Part shown: piece by piece, positions 19,159-26,487 of the stretch
Layout of the letters: each line of letters begins with the position of its first letter
How positions within the stretch are numbered: the first letter of the stretch is position 1
IMG/VR virus record: IMGVR_UViG_3300008459_000096
Coordinates: 1-44,453 of that record
Source of the DNA: a virus
Length of the DNA: 44,453 bases
Reading direction: 5' to 3' (one strand)
Notes under the pieces: generated by a model
Database searches by the model: none
Seen by the model: the letters and a program-made list of their open reading frames with translations, nothing else
Told to the model about the DNA's origin: nothing
Made by a program: the position numbers and the translations under genes

Positions 19159-20136
19159 TTAAAAATCAACATCATCAAATGAACCACTCATATCCTCAAT
19201 AGATGTAACAGTATTCACACCCGCTTTTTGGTATTCAGCAACTCTTTTTTCAAAGAAATTAGTTTTACCTTGAAGTGCGATATTTTGCATAAAATCAAAA
19301 GGGTTCTCAACATTATATACTTTAGAACAATTTAAAGAAACTAATAGTCTATCTGTAACAAATTCCAAATATTGAGACATTAGGTCAGAATTCATCCCAA
19401 TTAATCTAACAGGTAATGCCTCAAGAATAAATTCTTTTTCTACTTCTAAAGCACCACATATGATTTCTTTTATTTTCTTTTCAGACAATTTATTTTGAAT
19501 ATGTTGATTGTATAGATGACAAGCAAAGTCACAGTGCATACCTTCGTCTCTTGAGATTAATTCATTTGAGAAAGTTAGACCGGGCATTAATCCACGTTTT
19601 TTCAACCAAAAAATTGAACAAAATGAACCCGAAAAGAAGATACCTTCAACAGCGGCAAAAGCAATTAATCTTTCAACAAACGAATCGGAGTTAATCCACT
19701 TTATTGCCCATTCCGCTTTCTTTTTAATTGCCGGAATAGTTTCAATCGCATTGAATAATTTATTTTGTTCCTGTTTGTCTTTAATATAAGTGTCAATTAA
19801 CAACGAATAGGTTTCACTATGAATATTTTCCATCATAATTTGAAAACCATAAAACATTTTCGCTTCAGTGTATTGAACTTCATTAACAAAATTCATCGCT
19901 AAATTTTCATTAACAATACCATCAGATGCAGCAAAAAACGCCAAAACATGTTTTACGAAATGTTGTTCATCTTCGTTTAATTTATTTTCCCAATCATAGA
20001 TATCATCCTTTAAATCTATTTCTTCCGCGGTCCAAAAACAAGCCTGTTGTTGTTTATAAAGCCTCCAAATGTCATGATATTCAATTGGAAAAAGGACAAA
20101 GCGACCCGGATTTTCTTGTAAAATCTTTTCTTTCAT
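19159..20136 (-). CDS. nrdB: Ribonucleoside-diphosphate reductase class Ia small subunit
   Basis: The 325-aa R2 protein that holds the di-iron/tyrosyl radical cofactor for NrdA. All ligands are visible: D72 (ASDG), E103 and H106 (ENIH), E164 (VEGIFFS), E198 and H201 (DEGMH). The radical tyrosine Y110 follows H106 in E-x-x-H-x-x-x-Y, as in E. coli E115/H118/Y122. The C-terminus ends DDVDF, a short acidic-aromatic tail of the kind that docks R2 on R1. It sits between the helicase gene and nrdA with gaps of 16 and 11 nt, clearly one operon. The leader is A/T-rich with no Shine-Dalgarno. Confidence 0.97.
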   Translation of the reverse strand: MKEKILQENPGRFVLFPIEYHDIWRLYKQQQACFWTAEEIDLKDDIYDWENKLNEDEQHFVKHVLAFFAASDGIVNENLAMNFVNEVQYTEAKMFYGFQIMMENIHSETYSLLIDTYIKDKQEQNKLFNAIETIPAIKKKAEWAIKWINSDSFVERLIAFAAVEGIFFSGSFCSIFWLKKRGLMPGLTFSNELISRDEGMHCDFACHLYNQHIQNKLSEKKIKEIICGALEVEKEFILEALPVRLIGMNSDLMSQYLEFVTDRLLVSLNCSKVYNVENPFDFMQNIALQGKTNFFEKRVAEYQKAGVNTVTSIEDMSGSFDDVDF

Positions 20137-20152
20137 AATTATAATTTTTTTT

Positions 20153-21529
20153 TTAATTTGTGTTCAACATTTGATTTCTACGGATAAAAGCTTCTTTTGC
20201 TCTCGTAGCGTTGTCTTTTTGTTTCTCCTCTTTGTGTCCGAGAAGAGTTGTTTGAGATTCGGTATCAATAATCAAATATTCATTATCAAATTTACAGTTT
20301 TGCCATATAATACCGTCCTTACCTATTCTTGATTTAAGAAGGGTCATAGTTGCCATTTTGTGGTCTTTTTGTTCAATAGTTTTACCTATCGATAGAATCA
20401 CGTGAGCAATTTGAGCTTTTTTAATTGAACCACCCATTTGGTCACTATTAACCACTTCTGATGAAATAGATTCCCTATTACCTTGAGTAGCGGTCCATAT
20501 TACTAAATTAAATTCATTTGTCATAGATTCTAAACTTCTCATTACGGAACCCTCACCTTTCCATTCATCCCCATATTGTGATTTTTCTGGTGATATACAA
20601 TCAACGTAATCAATTATCAATAAGTCTATTTTTTTTCCTTCAGATAATCTTTTTCTAATTCTTGTTTTTATTTCAGAAATGGTAACAGAATCACTTGGTA
20701 ATTTTAACAAATCAAGACTCCCCTTACTGTTTGTACTTTTTTCTAAAACAGCATTTTTTACTAATTCTTTATTATCTGGTTGTTCATCTGGTGAAACACC
20801 CGACCATATGGTATAATGTTTACGTTTAATAACATCTGTACTATCCTCAAAAAATACTTGAAGCACATTGAAACCGTAGTTATATGCCGTGTTAGCAAAT
20901 AAAGTTAATAATGTCGATTTCCCTGTACCTGTTGGTGCTAATACTACACCTAATTCACCTATACCTAAACCACCTTTAAGTACACTGTCTAAACCACTGA
21001 TACCAGTTGGTATGGGGCACCTATTATCCTTTTCTAACGCTTGGTCAATGTTTTGAAAAACATCGACGGTCTCATCGGGCGGTAGACCAACTCTAAGTGC
21101 TTTCTGTATTATCCCCTCAATTTTATGATATTCTTGAAATGCCCCGTTTTCAATAATAGTATTGACATGTTTAATCTCTTTTTTGAGATTTTGTTGTTTA
21201 CAAAAATTTAACGCCTCTTCTTGGACCATAGGGTCCTCTTTGGTGTTATCCATTAAATCTTGTATTGTATCAAGATGGACTCTAGCAGATTCTTGAGAAC
21301 CATACTCCATCACAATTGTCTGTGATAAACTCTGATAATCAGGAATTTTATTATATTTTTGATAATACTCTTTAATGTGTTGGGTAATGTATTTAAATGA
21401 TTGATTGTCAAAGTATTTGCTTTCAATTACATCAATAATTTGTTCTCCATATTTTTTGTTTTCGATAATTGCTTTTAAAAGTGTTTGTTGAAATGATGCT
21501 CCTAGAAATCCAAAATTTTTTTCTGACAT
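20153..21529 (-). CDS. 41: Replicative DNA helicase, DnaB/gp41 type
   Basis: The 458-aa product (T4 gp41 is 475 aa) is a RecA-fold hexameric 5'-3' helicase that opens the fork. The N-terminal helical domain spans about 1-150. The ATPase core has Walker [10 protein letters not shown] (198-206), Walker B LLIIDYVD (303-310), sensor-type TATQGNRE (346-353) and the arginine-finger region KSRIGKDG (399-406). It shares the operon with the ssDNA-binding protein, UvsX, RNase H and RNR, so the phage keeps replication and precursor supply together. No primase gene is in this window. Confidence 0.95.
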   Translation of the reverse strand: MSEKNFGFLGASFQQTLLKAIIENKKYGEQIIDVIESKYFDNQSFKYITQHIKEYYQKYNKIPDYQSLSQTIVMEYGSQESARVHLDTIQDLMDNTKEDPMVQEEALNFCKQQNLKKEIKHVNTIIENGAFQEYHKIEGIIQKALRVGLPPDETVDVFQNIDQALEKDNRCPIPTGISGLDSVLKGGLGIGELGVVLAPTGTGKSTLLTLFANTAYNYGFNVLQVFFEDSTDVIKRKHYTIWSGVSPDEQPDNKELVKNAVLEKSTNSKGSLDLLKLPSDSVTISEIKTRIRKRLSEGKKIDLLIIDYVDCISPEKSQYGDEWKGEGSVMRSLESMTNEFNLVIWTATQGNRESISSEVVNSDQMGGSIKKAQIAHVILSIGKTIEQKDHKMATMTLLKSRIGKDGIIWQNCKFDNEYLIIDTESQTTLLGHKEEKQKDNATRAKEAFIRRNQMLNTN

Positions 21530-21542
21530 GTTTTTTTATTTT

Positions 21543-21986
21543 TTATAATTCATAATTTAAATACGTTGTTTCCAAATCTTTAGAAGACAATACGTTTGTT
21601 AGTTCTGATAAATATCTTTTAAGATATGGACGAATATCTACAGTATACCTTACCTTCGGGTGATAATAGTTAGCCGGAAACATACTTCTGATAAATACTT
21701 CATCACCTAACTTAATTTCCAAAACAAAGTACTCTTGAGTACTGTCTAATTTAGTTTCGGAGTCATCCGAATCGTAAAAAAATTCCATGTTATCGTATAG
21801 ATAATCCATAGTTTTTATTTTTAAATCTTCACCAATTTCATCGCAAATATTTTTTACAATGTAGTATAAATCCATAGAATGGCGAATCTGTGGATTGTAC
21901 TCTCTTACGTTGAAAAACCTTTGACATACGATATTGTTTTCAAGTGTAAGTAGAAATTCGAATTTTAATAGTTCTTGATTATTCAT
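21543..21986 (-). CDS. Hypothetical protein in replication operon (147 aa)
   Basis: A 147-aa product, family not recognised. It is acidic and Tyr/Phe-rich (QRFFNVREYNPQIRHSM, DYLYDNMEFFYDSDDSE, PANYYHPKVRYTVDIRPYL), with no obvious catalytic motif or membrane segment. The ATG at 21986 overlaps the rnh reading frame by 8 nt, and the helicase gene starts 13 nt after its stop, so it is co-expressed with replication genes. A small accessory factor for recombination or replication is possible but only inferred from position. Confidence 0.8.
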   Translation of the reverse strand: MNNQELLKFEFLLTLENNIVCQRFFNVREYNPQIRHSMDLYYIVKNICDEIGEDLKIKTMDYLYDNMEFFYDSDDSETKLDSTQEYFVLEIKLGDEVFIRSMFPANYYHPKVRYTVDIRPYLKRYLSELTNVLSSKDLETTYLNYEL

Positions 21987-23001
21987 TTGTTTTGATTTTA
22001 ATTGTTTTTTTATTTTTTTCTTTTCTTGTTAATCTTAAAAATGGGTTTAAAAATTTTATCCATGCATCATCCGATTTTGGTAGTAGTAAAAATAATCCAT
22101 CCTCAATCATCATCTTCATTGTGTTTTTATATGAACGACCCTCTGAATCCATATAATCATCCACTAATAAAGATATTGATTCTTTAGCGTCTTCGGTTAA
22201 AAATGGGGAATCAAGACTAACTATTTTTTCATTAACTTGAAAAAACTCCTCTCCCAAAACACCGTATTTAGTAACACCAGTTATAAAATTAGTTATTGAC
22301 TTGTTATGTTTATCATTTTCAAACAAATCATTAAATTTATTTCTTATGTATTCTAATGTTAATTGCCTTTCTTTTAATTCAGGAACAGCATTTACCAATT
22401 TTGTGATTCCTAAACTTTTTATTCCCGCGATATTATCGGATTTATCACCACATATCATTTTAACAAATTTAACATTTTCAATCAAAATTTCTTCTTGTTC
22501 GTATGTAAACATATCATTTTGTTGATAAAATTTACTATACGATGGATTATATATCCTTGTTTTTTCAGAAACTAATTGAGTAAGGTCACCATCCCCTGAA
22601 AAAATAATCTTATTTTCATTTGGTGAATTTTGAACATAATACGCAATCGAGTCATCACTTTCACAATATTCATATTCACCTTGTCTAACATATAGGTCTT
22701 CTAAATATTGTTTTATCCTATTTCTTTCTCTTGTGTATGAATTTAATTCTTCTTCTGTCCTAATTCTAACCCTTCTATTTTGTTTATATTGGTGATAAAA
22801 ACCTCTTCTAGTTTGTGAACCGTTTTCTCCATCCCAAAAAACAACTACTTTATCTAAATGATGTTTATCAATAAAGATACGAATAGTATTGATGAAATGA
22901 TATATCCCACCAATATGTTCCCCTTTATGAAAATGATTTTTTAGTGCAAAAAACCCGATTGTTAGTAAATTATCGCCATCTACTAAAAGTACATTAGACA
23001 T
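21979..23001 (-). CDS. rnh: RNase H / 5'-3' flap exonuclease (T4 Rnh, FEN-like)
   Basis: The 340-aa product (T4 RNase H is about 305 aa) matches FEN-type 5' nucleases that remove RNA primers from lagging strands. Metal-binding acidic residues appear in order: D8 and D10 (LLVDGDN), D57 (VFWDGENG), E114/D116/D117 (CESDDSI), D137 and D139 (SGDGDL), D186 and D189 (GDKSDNI). The last pair opens the helix-3-turn-helix DNA-binding region with GIKSLGI. The basic tail RKEKNKKTIKIK may bind DNA or gp32. It overlaps the next gene by 8 nt in the replication operon. Confidence 0.93.
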   Translation of the reverse strand: MSNVLLVDGDNLLTIGFFALKNHFHKGEHIGGIYHFINTIRIFIDKHHLDKVVVFWDGENGSQTRRGFYHQYKQNRRVRIRTEEELNSYTRERNRIKQYLEDLYVRQGEYEYCESDDSIAYYVQNSPNENKIIFSGDGDLTQLVSEKTRIYNPSYSKFYQQNDMFTYEQEEILIENVKFVKMICGDKSDNIAGIKSLGITKLVNAVPELKERQLTLEYIRNKFNDLFENDKHNKSITNFITGVTKYGVLGEEFFQVNEKIVSLDSPFLTEDAKESISLLVDDYMDSEGRSYKNTMKMMIEDGLFLLLPKSDDAWIKFLNPFLRLTRKEKNKKTIKIKTNE

Positions 23002-23027
23002 TTATCATTGTTCTAATTGTTAAACAA

Positions 23028-24029
23028 TCAAGATTCATCTGAATCTTCTTCAAAAATAACTGAGTCTTTTAACTCAAAATCACCACCACCTATTTTTTCT
23101 TTCCAAAAGTTAGAGTATTCTTTTTTATAAGTTTCTAACGATTCTTTTGTATCAGGAATGTATCCATTATGAACGACAATCACTTTCCCATCTTTATATC
23201 CCAAACCATTGACGTGATTTTTTATTATTGATATTTTTGTTCTAATGGCGTATGTGATTTTTCTACCATCTTTTACCGCATCAATATGATTGATTCCCGA
23301 TTTTTTCTGATTACCAAACAAGAAAACTAACGCAGATGCCAACCAAAGAGCCTCCCCACCTTTTGCTTTAATTTCTGGTTGACCAAAAGGATTATCAGGT
23401 AATTCAACCCATGGTTGATTAACCACAACCATTGTCAAATAATATGAATTTTCTGCGGAAGGATAATCTTCTTTTTTTGATTTGGTAATTCTCGCATGTA
23501 TTCCCATTCCAATTTTATCTGACAATACACTGGCGTTATGTTGTTTTCCTCCTTTACCTTCAAAGGTCATTTTACATGGAATTGAACCTATCGAGTCCCA
23601 ACAAAGTAATATATTTCTTGGGATGTCACCATTTTCATGAGCGTCTATAATCTCATTAACAAAATCGGTTGCTTGTTCAATATACTCAAAAGAATCGTTA
23701 AAGATGAAATCTCCTGACCATTCACCGTTTTCATCTTTTTTTGCTTCAAGACCCAATTCAACTGCGTGTTCCCATTTCCATTTTCTTTCAGTGATAATGA
23801 AGACAACTAAATCACCTCTCCTTTGAGCGTCAACCGCAGACAATATCATTGCGGTTGTCTTTGATGAATTAGTGTGGCCCAAAAACATGTTTATATTACC
23901 CATAACGGGACCCGGTAAACCACATGCACCATTAAAGGTTTCACCACAATAATAAAATTTCTCTTCTTTGTATTTTGTTTTAGAAGAAAATTTTGAAATA
24001 TAATCGAATTCTTTTTTCTTAATTGGCAT
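23028..24029 (-). CDS. uvsX: UvsX/RecA-like recombinase
   Basis: The 333-aa strand-exchange ATPase (T4 UvsX is about 390 aa) drives recombination-dependent replication and repair. The Walker A is GHTNSSKTT (51-59), with Ser where the classic motif has Gly before Lys; T4 UvsX is likewise non-canonical there. Walker B is NILLCWDSIGSI with D145. Other RecA-type parts are VVVNQPWVE (DNA-loop region) and the acidic C-terminus IFEEDSDES. It lies directly after the gp32 terminator and 26 nt before rnh. Shorter than the T4 homologue, mainly at the C-terminus. Confidence 0.93.
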   Translation of the reverse strand: MPIKKKEFDYISKFSSKTKYKEEKFYYCGETFNGACGLPGPVMGNINMFLGHTNSSKTTAMILSAVDAQRRGDLVVFIITERKWKWEHAVELGLEAKKDENGEWSGDFIFNDSFEYIEQATDFVNEIIDAHENGDIPRNILLCWDSIGSIPCKMTFEGKGGKQHNASVLSDKIGMGIHARITKSKKEDYPSAENSYYLTMVVVNQPWVELPDNPFGQPEIKAKGGEALWLASALVFLFGNQKKSGINHIDAVKDGRKITYAIRTKISIIKNHVNGLGYKDGKVIVVHNGYIPDTKESLETYKKEYSNFWKEKIGGGDFELKDSVIFEEDSDES

Positions 24030-24049
24030 TGTATATTTTATAATTTTTT

Positions 24050-24100
24050 GTTTAAAAAAATAAGAGCATGGACACAGTGTCTATGATAGTGTCCATGCTC
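24050..24100 (-). terminator. Rho-independent terminator after gp32-like SSB gene
   Basis: On the minus strand a 12-bp perfect stem GAGCATGGACAC/GTGTCCATGCTC (24100-24089 with 24075-24064), with a 13-nt loop, is followed by TTATTTTTTT. It probably lets the SSB gene be expressed as a separate abundant message, with read-through supplying uvsX and the genes after it. Confidence 0.88.
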
Positions 24101-24108
24101 AATCTTAA

Positions 24109-24966
24109 TTAGAATGGTAGTTCGTCGTCTTCAGTAAAACCTTCTTGTGGGTCAACATAATCAGGTTCTTGTGTTTGTGGTTGTTCTGTTTTATTAGAGC
24201 CCCCGATTTTTTCTTCACCTGAAGATGTGGACACCCACTTACCTGTAACGCTGTCCCATTTTGGATTTTGGTCAGTTGCAACCATTTCCAAATACTCTTC
24301 TGGTTTTTTCGAATAAACATCAGACCAAATTAATGGGTCGTTAATCCAAGAATCCGCAACTGATTTATCTTCATGCAATGGACTTGGGTCCTCGGGGATA
24401 ATCTGAGTAATTGTGGTATAATCCCTACCATTACCTGCTTTTGAAAGGTTCAAATTCAAAATCAAATCTCGTCCTTTTAATGGGTCGGTAATATCACCTT
24501 TGTTCCTAAATAAAGGAATCAATTTATCATAAACACCTTCACTTTTTGTGTTATACTTAAAACGCCAAAATTTTACACCATCCTGTTCATTATCTCTATC
24601 AATCAATTTAACGATAAAGAATTTGCGAGAACGATATTGACGAGCAAGTACTTTATCGGATTCAACTCCTGATGTCATTAAACCTTCACGAACTTCATCC
24701 AATGGAGAACGTTTTCCCTCTTGTTTTGGGTCATAAAGTTTAACCCAATCTCCATTTACTTGGATTTCATGAAAAAAGACCTCTACAAAAGGTGAGCCAT
24801 CTTTTGCGGGAAGAATCCTAATTCTTTTTTCTTGACTACGAATACCTTTAGGTAAAACGGTAGTGAAGTATTTTTTCATCCTGTCTTCTTGAGACATTCC
24901 AACGGTGCCACTTGTGGCTTGTTTGTTTTTTTCGTACTGTGCTAGTACTGCTTCTAATGTTGACAT
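24109..24966 (-). CDS. 32: Single-stranded DNA-binding protein, gp32-like
   Basis: The 285-aa protein has the gp32 layout. The N-terminal basic region MKKYFTTVLPKGIRSQEKRI leads into an OB-type core with RIRILPAKDGSPFVEVFFHE (48-67) and FWRFKYNTKS (133-142). A Pro/Gln-rich linker leads to an acidic tip FTEDDELPF, which in SSBs recruits partners. T4 gp32 (301 aa) binds zinc through one His and three Cys; this protein has no cysteine at all, so the zinc site is absent. It has a promoter upstream and a terminator downstream, and heads the replication block. Confidence 0.9.
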   Translation of the reverse strand: MSTLEAVLAQYEKNKQATSGTVGMSQEDRMKKYFTTVLPKGIRSQEKRIRILPAKDGSPFVEVFFHEIQVNGDWVKLYDPKQEGKRSPLDEVREGLMTSGVESDKVLARQYRSRKFFIVKLIDRDNEQDGVKFWRFKYNTKSEGVYDKLIPLFRNKGDITDPLKGRDLILNLNLSKAGNGRDYTTITQIIPEDPSPLHEDKSVADSWINDPLIWSDVYSKKPEEYLEMVATDQNPKWDSVTGKWVSTSSGEEKIGGSNKTEQPQTQEPDYVDPQEGFTEDDELPF

Positions 24967-24992
24967 AATTTTTTGTTTTTAATTGTATCTAA

Positions 24993-25020
24993 AATATACG
25001 TAATAAAAATCAAATTTCAA
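24993..25020 (-). promoter_or_regulatory. Candidate promoter for the gp32-like gene
   Basis: The minus strand reads TTGAAA (25020-25015), 16 nt, TATATT (24998-24993), and can equally be read as TTG-N19-TATATTTT, close to the Bacteroidota primary-sigma pattern. It leaves a leader of about 20 nt before the ATG at 24966. It has no TATTTATA box, unlike the structural genes. Confidence 0.45.
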
Positions 25021-25044
25021 AACGTTATCAATTTTTTTTTGTAT

Positions 25045-25121
25045 TGGTAGGGGAAGCGGGACTCGAACCCACAACCTCGTGCTCCCAAAGCACGTAATCT
25101 AACCAATTGATATATTCCCCT
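25045..25121 (-). tRNA. tRNA-Pro(UGG)
   Basis: A full cloverleaf is visible: acceptor AGGGGAA/TTCCCCT, anticodon stem CGTGC/GCACG with loop TTTGGGA (anticodon TGG), and T-arm GTGGG-TTCGAGT-CCCGC. The body is 25121-25048, and the genomic CCA (25047-25045) is encoded. The 51-nt spacer to tRNA-Asp holds only a weak CACCC/GGGTG hairpin. Confidence 0.95.
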
Positions 25122-25172
25122 GTTTTTCCCCACCCTGAGATTTGGGGTGAGGAGGAACAAAAGTCCCAAACG

Positions 25173-25246
25173 CGGTTCGTATGGGAATCGAACCCATGAC
25201 CTTCGCAGTGACAGTGCGATATTGTAACCAACTCTACTAACGAACC
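25173..25246 (-). tRNA. tRNA-Asp(GUC)
   Basis: Acceptor GGTTCGT/ACGAACC, anticodon stem TCGCA/TGCGA with loop CTGTCAC (anticodon GTC), T-arm ATGGG-TTCGATT-CCCAT, and discriminator G as usual for tRNA-Asp. The D-stem has one mismatch. No CCA is encoded (CGT follows), unlike the neighbouring tRNA-Pro. It starts 4 nt after the Dps-like gene's stop, so it is probably processed from the same transcript. Confidence 0.93.
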
Positions 25247-25250
25247 TAAC

Positions 25251-25625
25251 TTATTCTAAAGTTAAAAGATACAATAATTTATTTAAATTTCCAAGTATTT
25301 CGTCTCTTATATTTAATAAATCTGTATCCGCGGTTCTATCTAAGTCTTCGGAGAATTGTATTAAACCCTCTGTACATGTTTTTATCATATCAGACGGGTT
25401 CATTTCTGATAAATTAATTAACTTAATTGTTTTTGTTTCTTCATCTAAAATAAATCTACCATATTTACCCATCGCTATTTCAACAAAATCATCAATTAAA
25501 TCCGATAATGCATCATATGTTTTACCAAATGCTTCATGTCTAGCAACACCTTTGGTTTGCCAATGATTTATTTTTAATTGTAATTGTAATCCAATTAAAA
25601 GGTTTACTTTAGAACTTAAATTCAT
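25251..25625 (-). CDS. Dps/ferritin-like protein (DUF5856 type)
   Basis: The 124-aa helical protein has the Dps-type signature INHWQTKGVARHEAFGKTYD, followed by LSDLIDDFVEI. Candidate ferroxidase ligands are H21, H30, D45 and E49. The H30-D45 and D45-E49 spacings match those of Dps (15 and 4), while the H-H spacing is three shorter. Dps proteins store iron and protect DNA. Phages of this type often carry a small related protein of unknown role, annotated as DUF5856 (from memory). It overlaps the previous gene by 17 nt and is followed at once by tRNA-Asp. Confidence 0.68.
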   Translation of the reverse strand: MNLSSKVNLLIGLQLQLKINHWQTKGVARHEAFGKTYDALSDLIDDFVEIAMGKYGRFILDEETKTIKLINLSEMNPSDMIKTCTEGLIQFSEDLDRTADTDLLNIRDEILGNLNKLLYLLTLE

Positions 25626-26241
25626 CTTCTTCTTGTTCTGGATTAAAACTATTTCTTATTGTATCTAAGGAATAATCATCAATATCTTGTTTAGTTAAAA
25701 CATATTCGTTTTTACCAGACTGTTGCATTTCTGTTTGTTTTTGAGCAAAAAATTGTTGGGGATTTAAATTAAATGGATACGAATCTAATGACCTTAACTG
25801 CAATTTTTCTTGTGGGGTTTTTTCTTTCATAGTTTCAACTTTATTACCCAATTCATCTATCTTGCTAATAACAGAGTCCATTTGAGATAATTTTTGTTCC
25901 AAATCATTTAACTTGGTGAAAACACTATCCATTTTATTCACTACTTCCATGTTTTCTGTGTTTTTATCATCTAAATCTTTTTTAATTGATTTAGTCATAT
26001 TAACCAAGTCAGTTATATCTATTTCTTCTGTCTCAGGTTCAACAGGAGCATCGGATGGTAGTGGTGTCACACCAGGGTCGGATGGTGGTAAACCGGCAGT
26101 ATCTGCTGGTGGTGATGCTGTGGGGTCCATGGCGGTATCAGCTGGTGGTAATTCCGCTTGTTCCATTAAACGATTAGTGTAATTGTTAATTGCTCTGTGT
26201 CGAGCAATTTCTTCCATTAATTTTTTTTCTAAATTTTTCAT
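25609..26241 (-). CDS. Coiled-coil protein with Pro-rich linker (210 aa)
   Basis: Family not recognised. Residues 1-30 are helical (KKLMEEIARHRAINNYTNRL). Residues 31-70 form a Pro/Ala/Asp-rich linker with PPADTA twice. About residues 72-145 form a long heptad-like coiled coil (NMTKSIKKDLDDKNTENMEV, then KLNDLEQKLSQMDSVISKID). The C-terminus is acidic (EQEEDEFKF). It starts 1 nt after the 66-aa gene's stop and overlaps the Dps-like gene by 17 nt. The architecture fits a virion assembly or scaffold-type accessory protein, but there is no direct evidence of role. Confidence 0.8.
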   Translation of the reverse strand: MKNLEKKLMEEIARHRAINNYTNRLMEQAELPPADTAMDPTASPPADTAGLPPSDPGVTPLPSDAPVEPETEEIDITDLVNMTKSIKKDLDDKNTENMEVVNKMDSVFTKLNDLEQKLSQMDSVISKIDELGNKVETMKEKTPQEKLQLRSLDSYPFNLNPQQFFAQKQTEMQQSGKNEYVLTKQDIDDYSLDTIRNSFNPEQEEDEFKF

Positions 26242-26242
26242 A

Positions 26243-26443
26243 TTAATCTTGTAAAAGTTGTCTACCGTCTTCAGTTATGTATTTTTTATTTATTCTTTCA
26301 ACAATACCATCTTTAGACCTTATTACATAACACTCACCTGTTTGTAAATCACATTCCTCTGTCTCGGTGTTGTTTAATTTTTTGGTTGTCTTTGTTTTAC
26401 TCATAAAATTATCTAAAGACTTATTAAAATTTTCACTGTTCAT
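26243..26443 (-). CDS. Small conserved-looking protein (66 aa)
   Basis: A 66-residue product beginning MNSENFNKSLDNFMSKTKTT and ending KYITEDGRQLLQD. It has a Cys pair within ECDLQTGEC. It is supported as real by a TATTTATA box 13 nt before the ATG, by the 1-nt junction to the next gene (TAATATG), and by codon use like its neighbours. Function unknown. Confidence 0.75.
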   Translation of the reverse strand: MNSENFNKSLDNFMSKTKTTKKLNNTETEECDLQTGECYVIRSKDGIVERINKKYITEDGRQLLQD

Positions 26444-26456
26444 ATTTCTTTTTTTA

Positions 26457-26464
26457 TATAAATA
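26457..26464 (-). promoter_or_regulatory. TATTTATA late-type box
   Basis: An exact TATTTATA 13 nt before the ATG at 26443, followed by the A-rich leader TAAAAAAAGAAAT. It would serve the 66-aa, 210-aa and Dps-like genes and the tRNAs. Confidence 0.5.
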
Positions 26465-26487
26465 TTCAAAAAAAAGAAAATATCCAA

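Noticed and set aside
24105-24320. 71-codon minus-strand frame
   Set aside because: It lies inside the gp32-like gene in another frame, has poor composition and no start context; a shadow.
25122-25172. Third tRNA or small RNA between the two tRNAs
   Set aside because: The 51-nt spacer has only a weak 5-bp CACCC/GGGTG hairpin and no cloverleaf parts.
25028-25231. 67-codon minus-strand frame across the tRNA region
   Set aside because: It reads through both tRNA genes; the cloverleafs explain the sequence.
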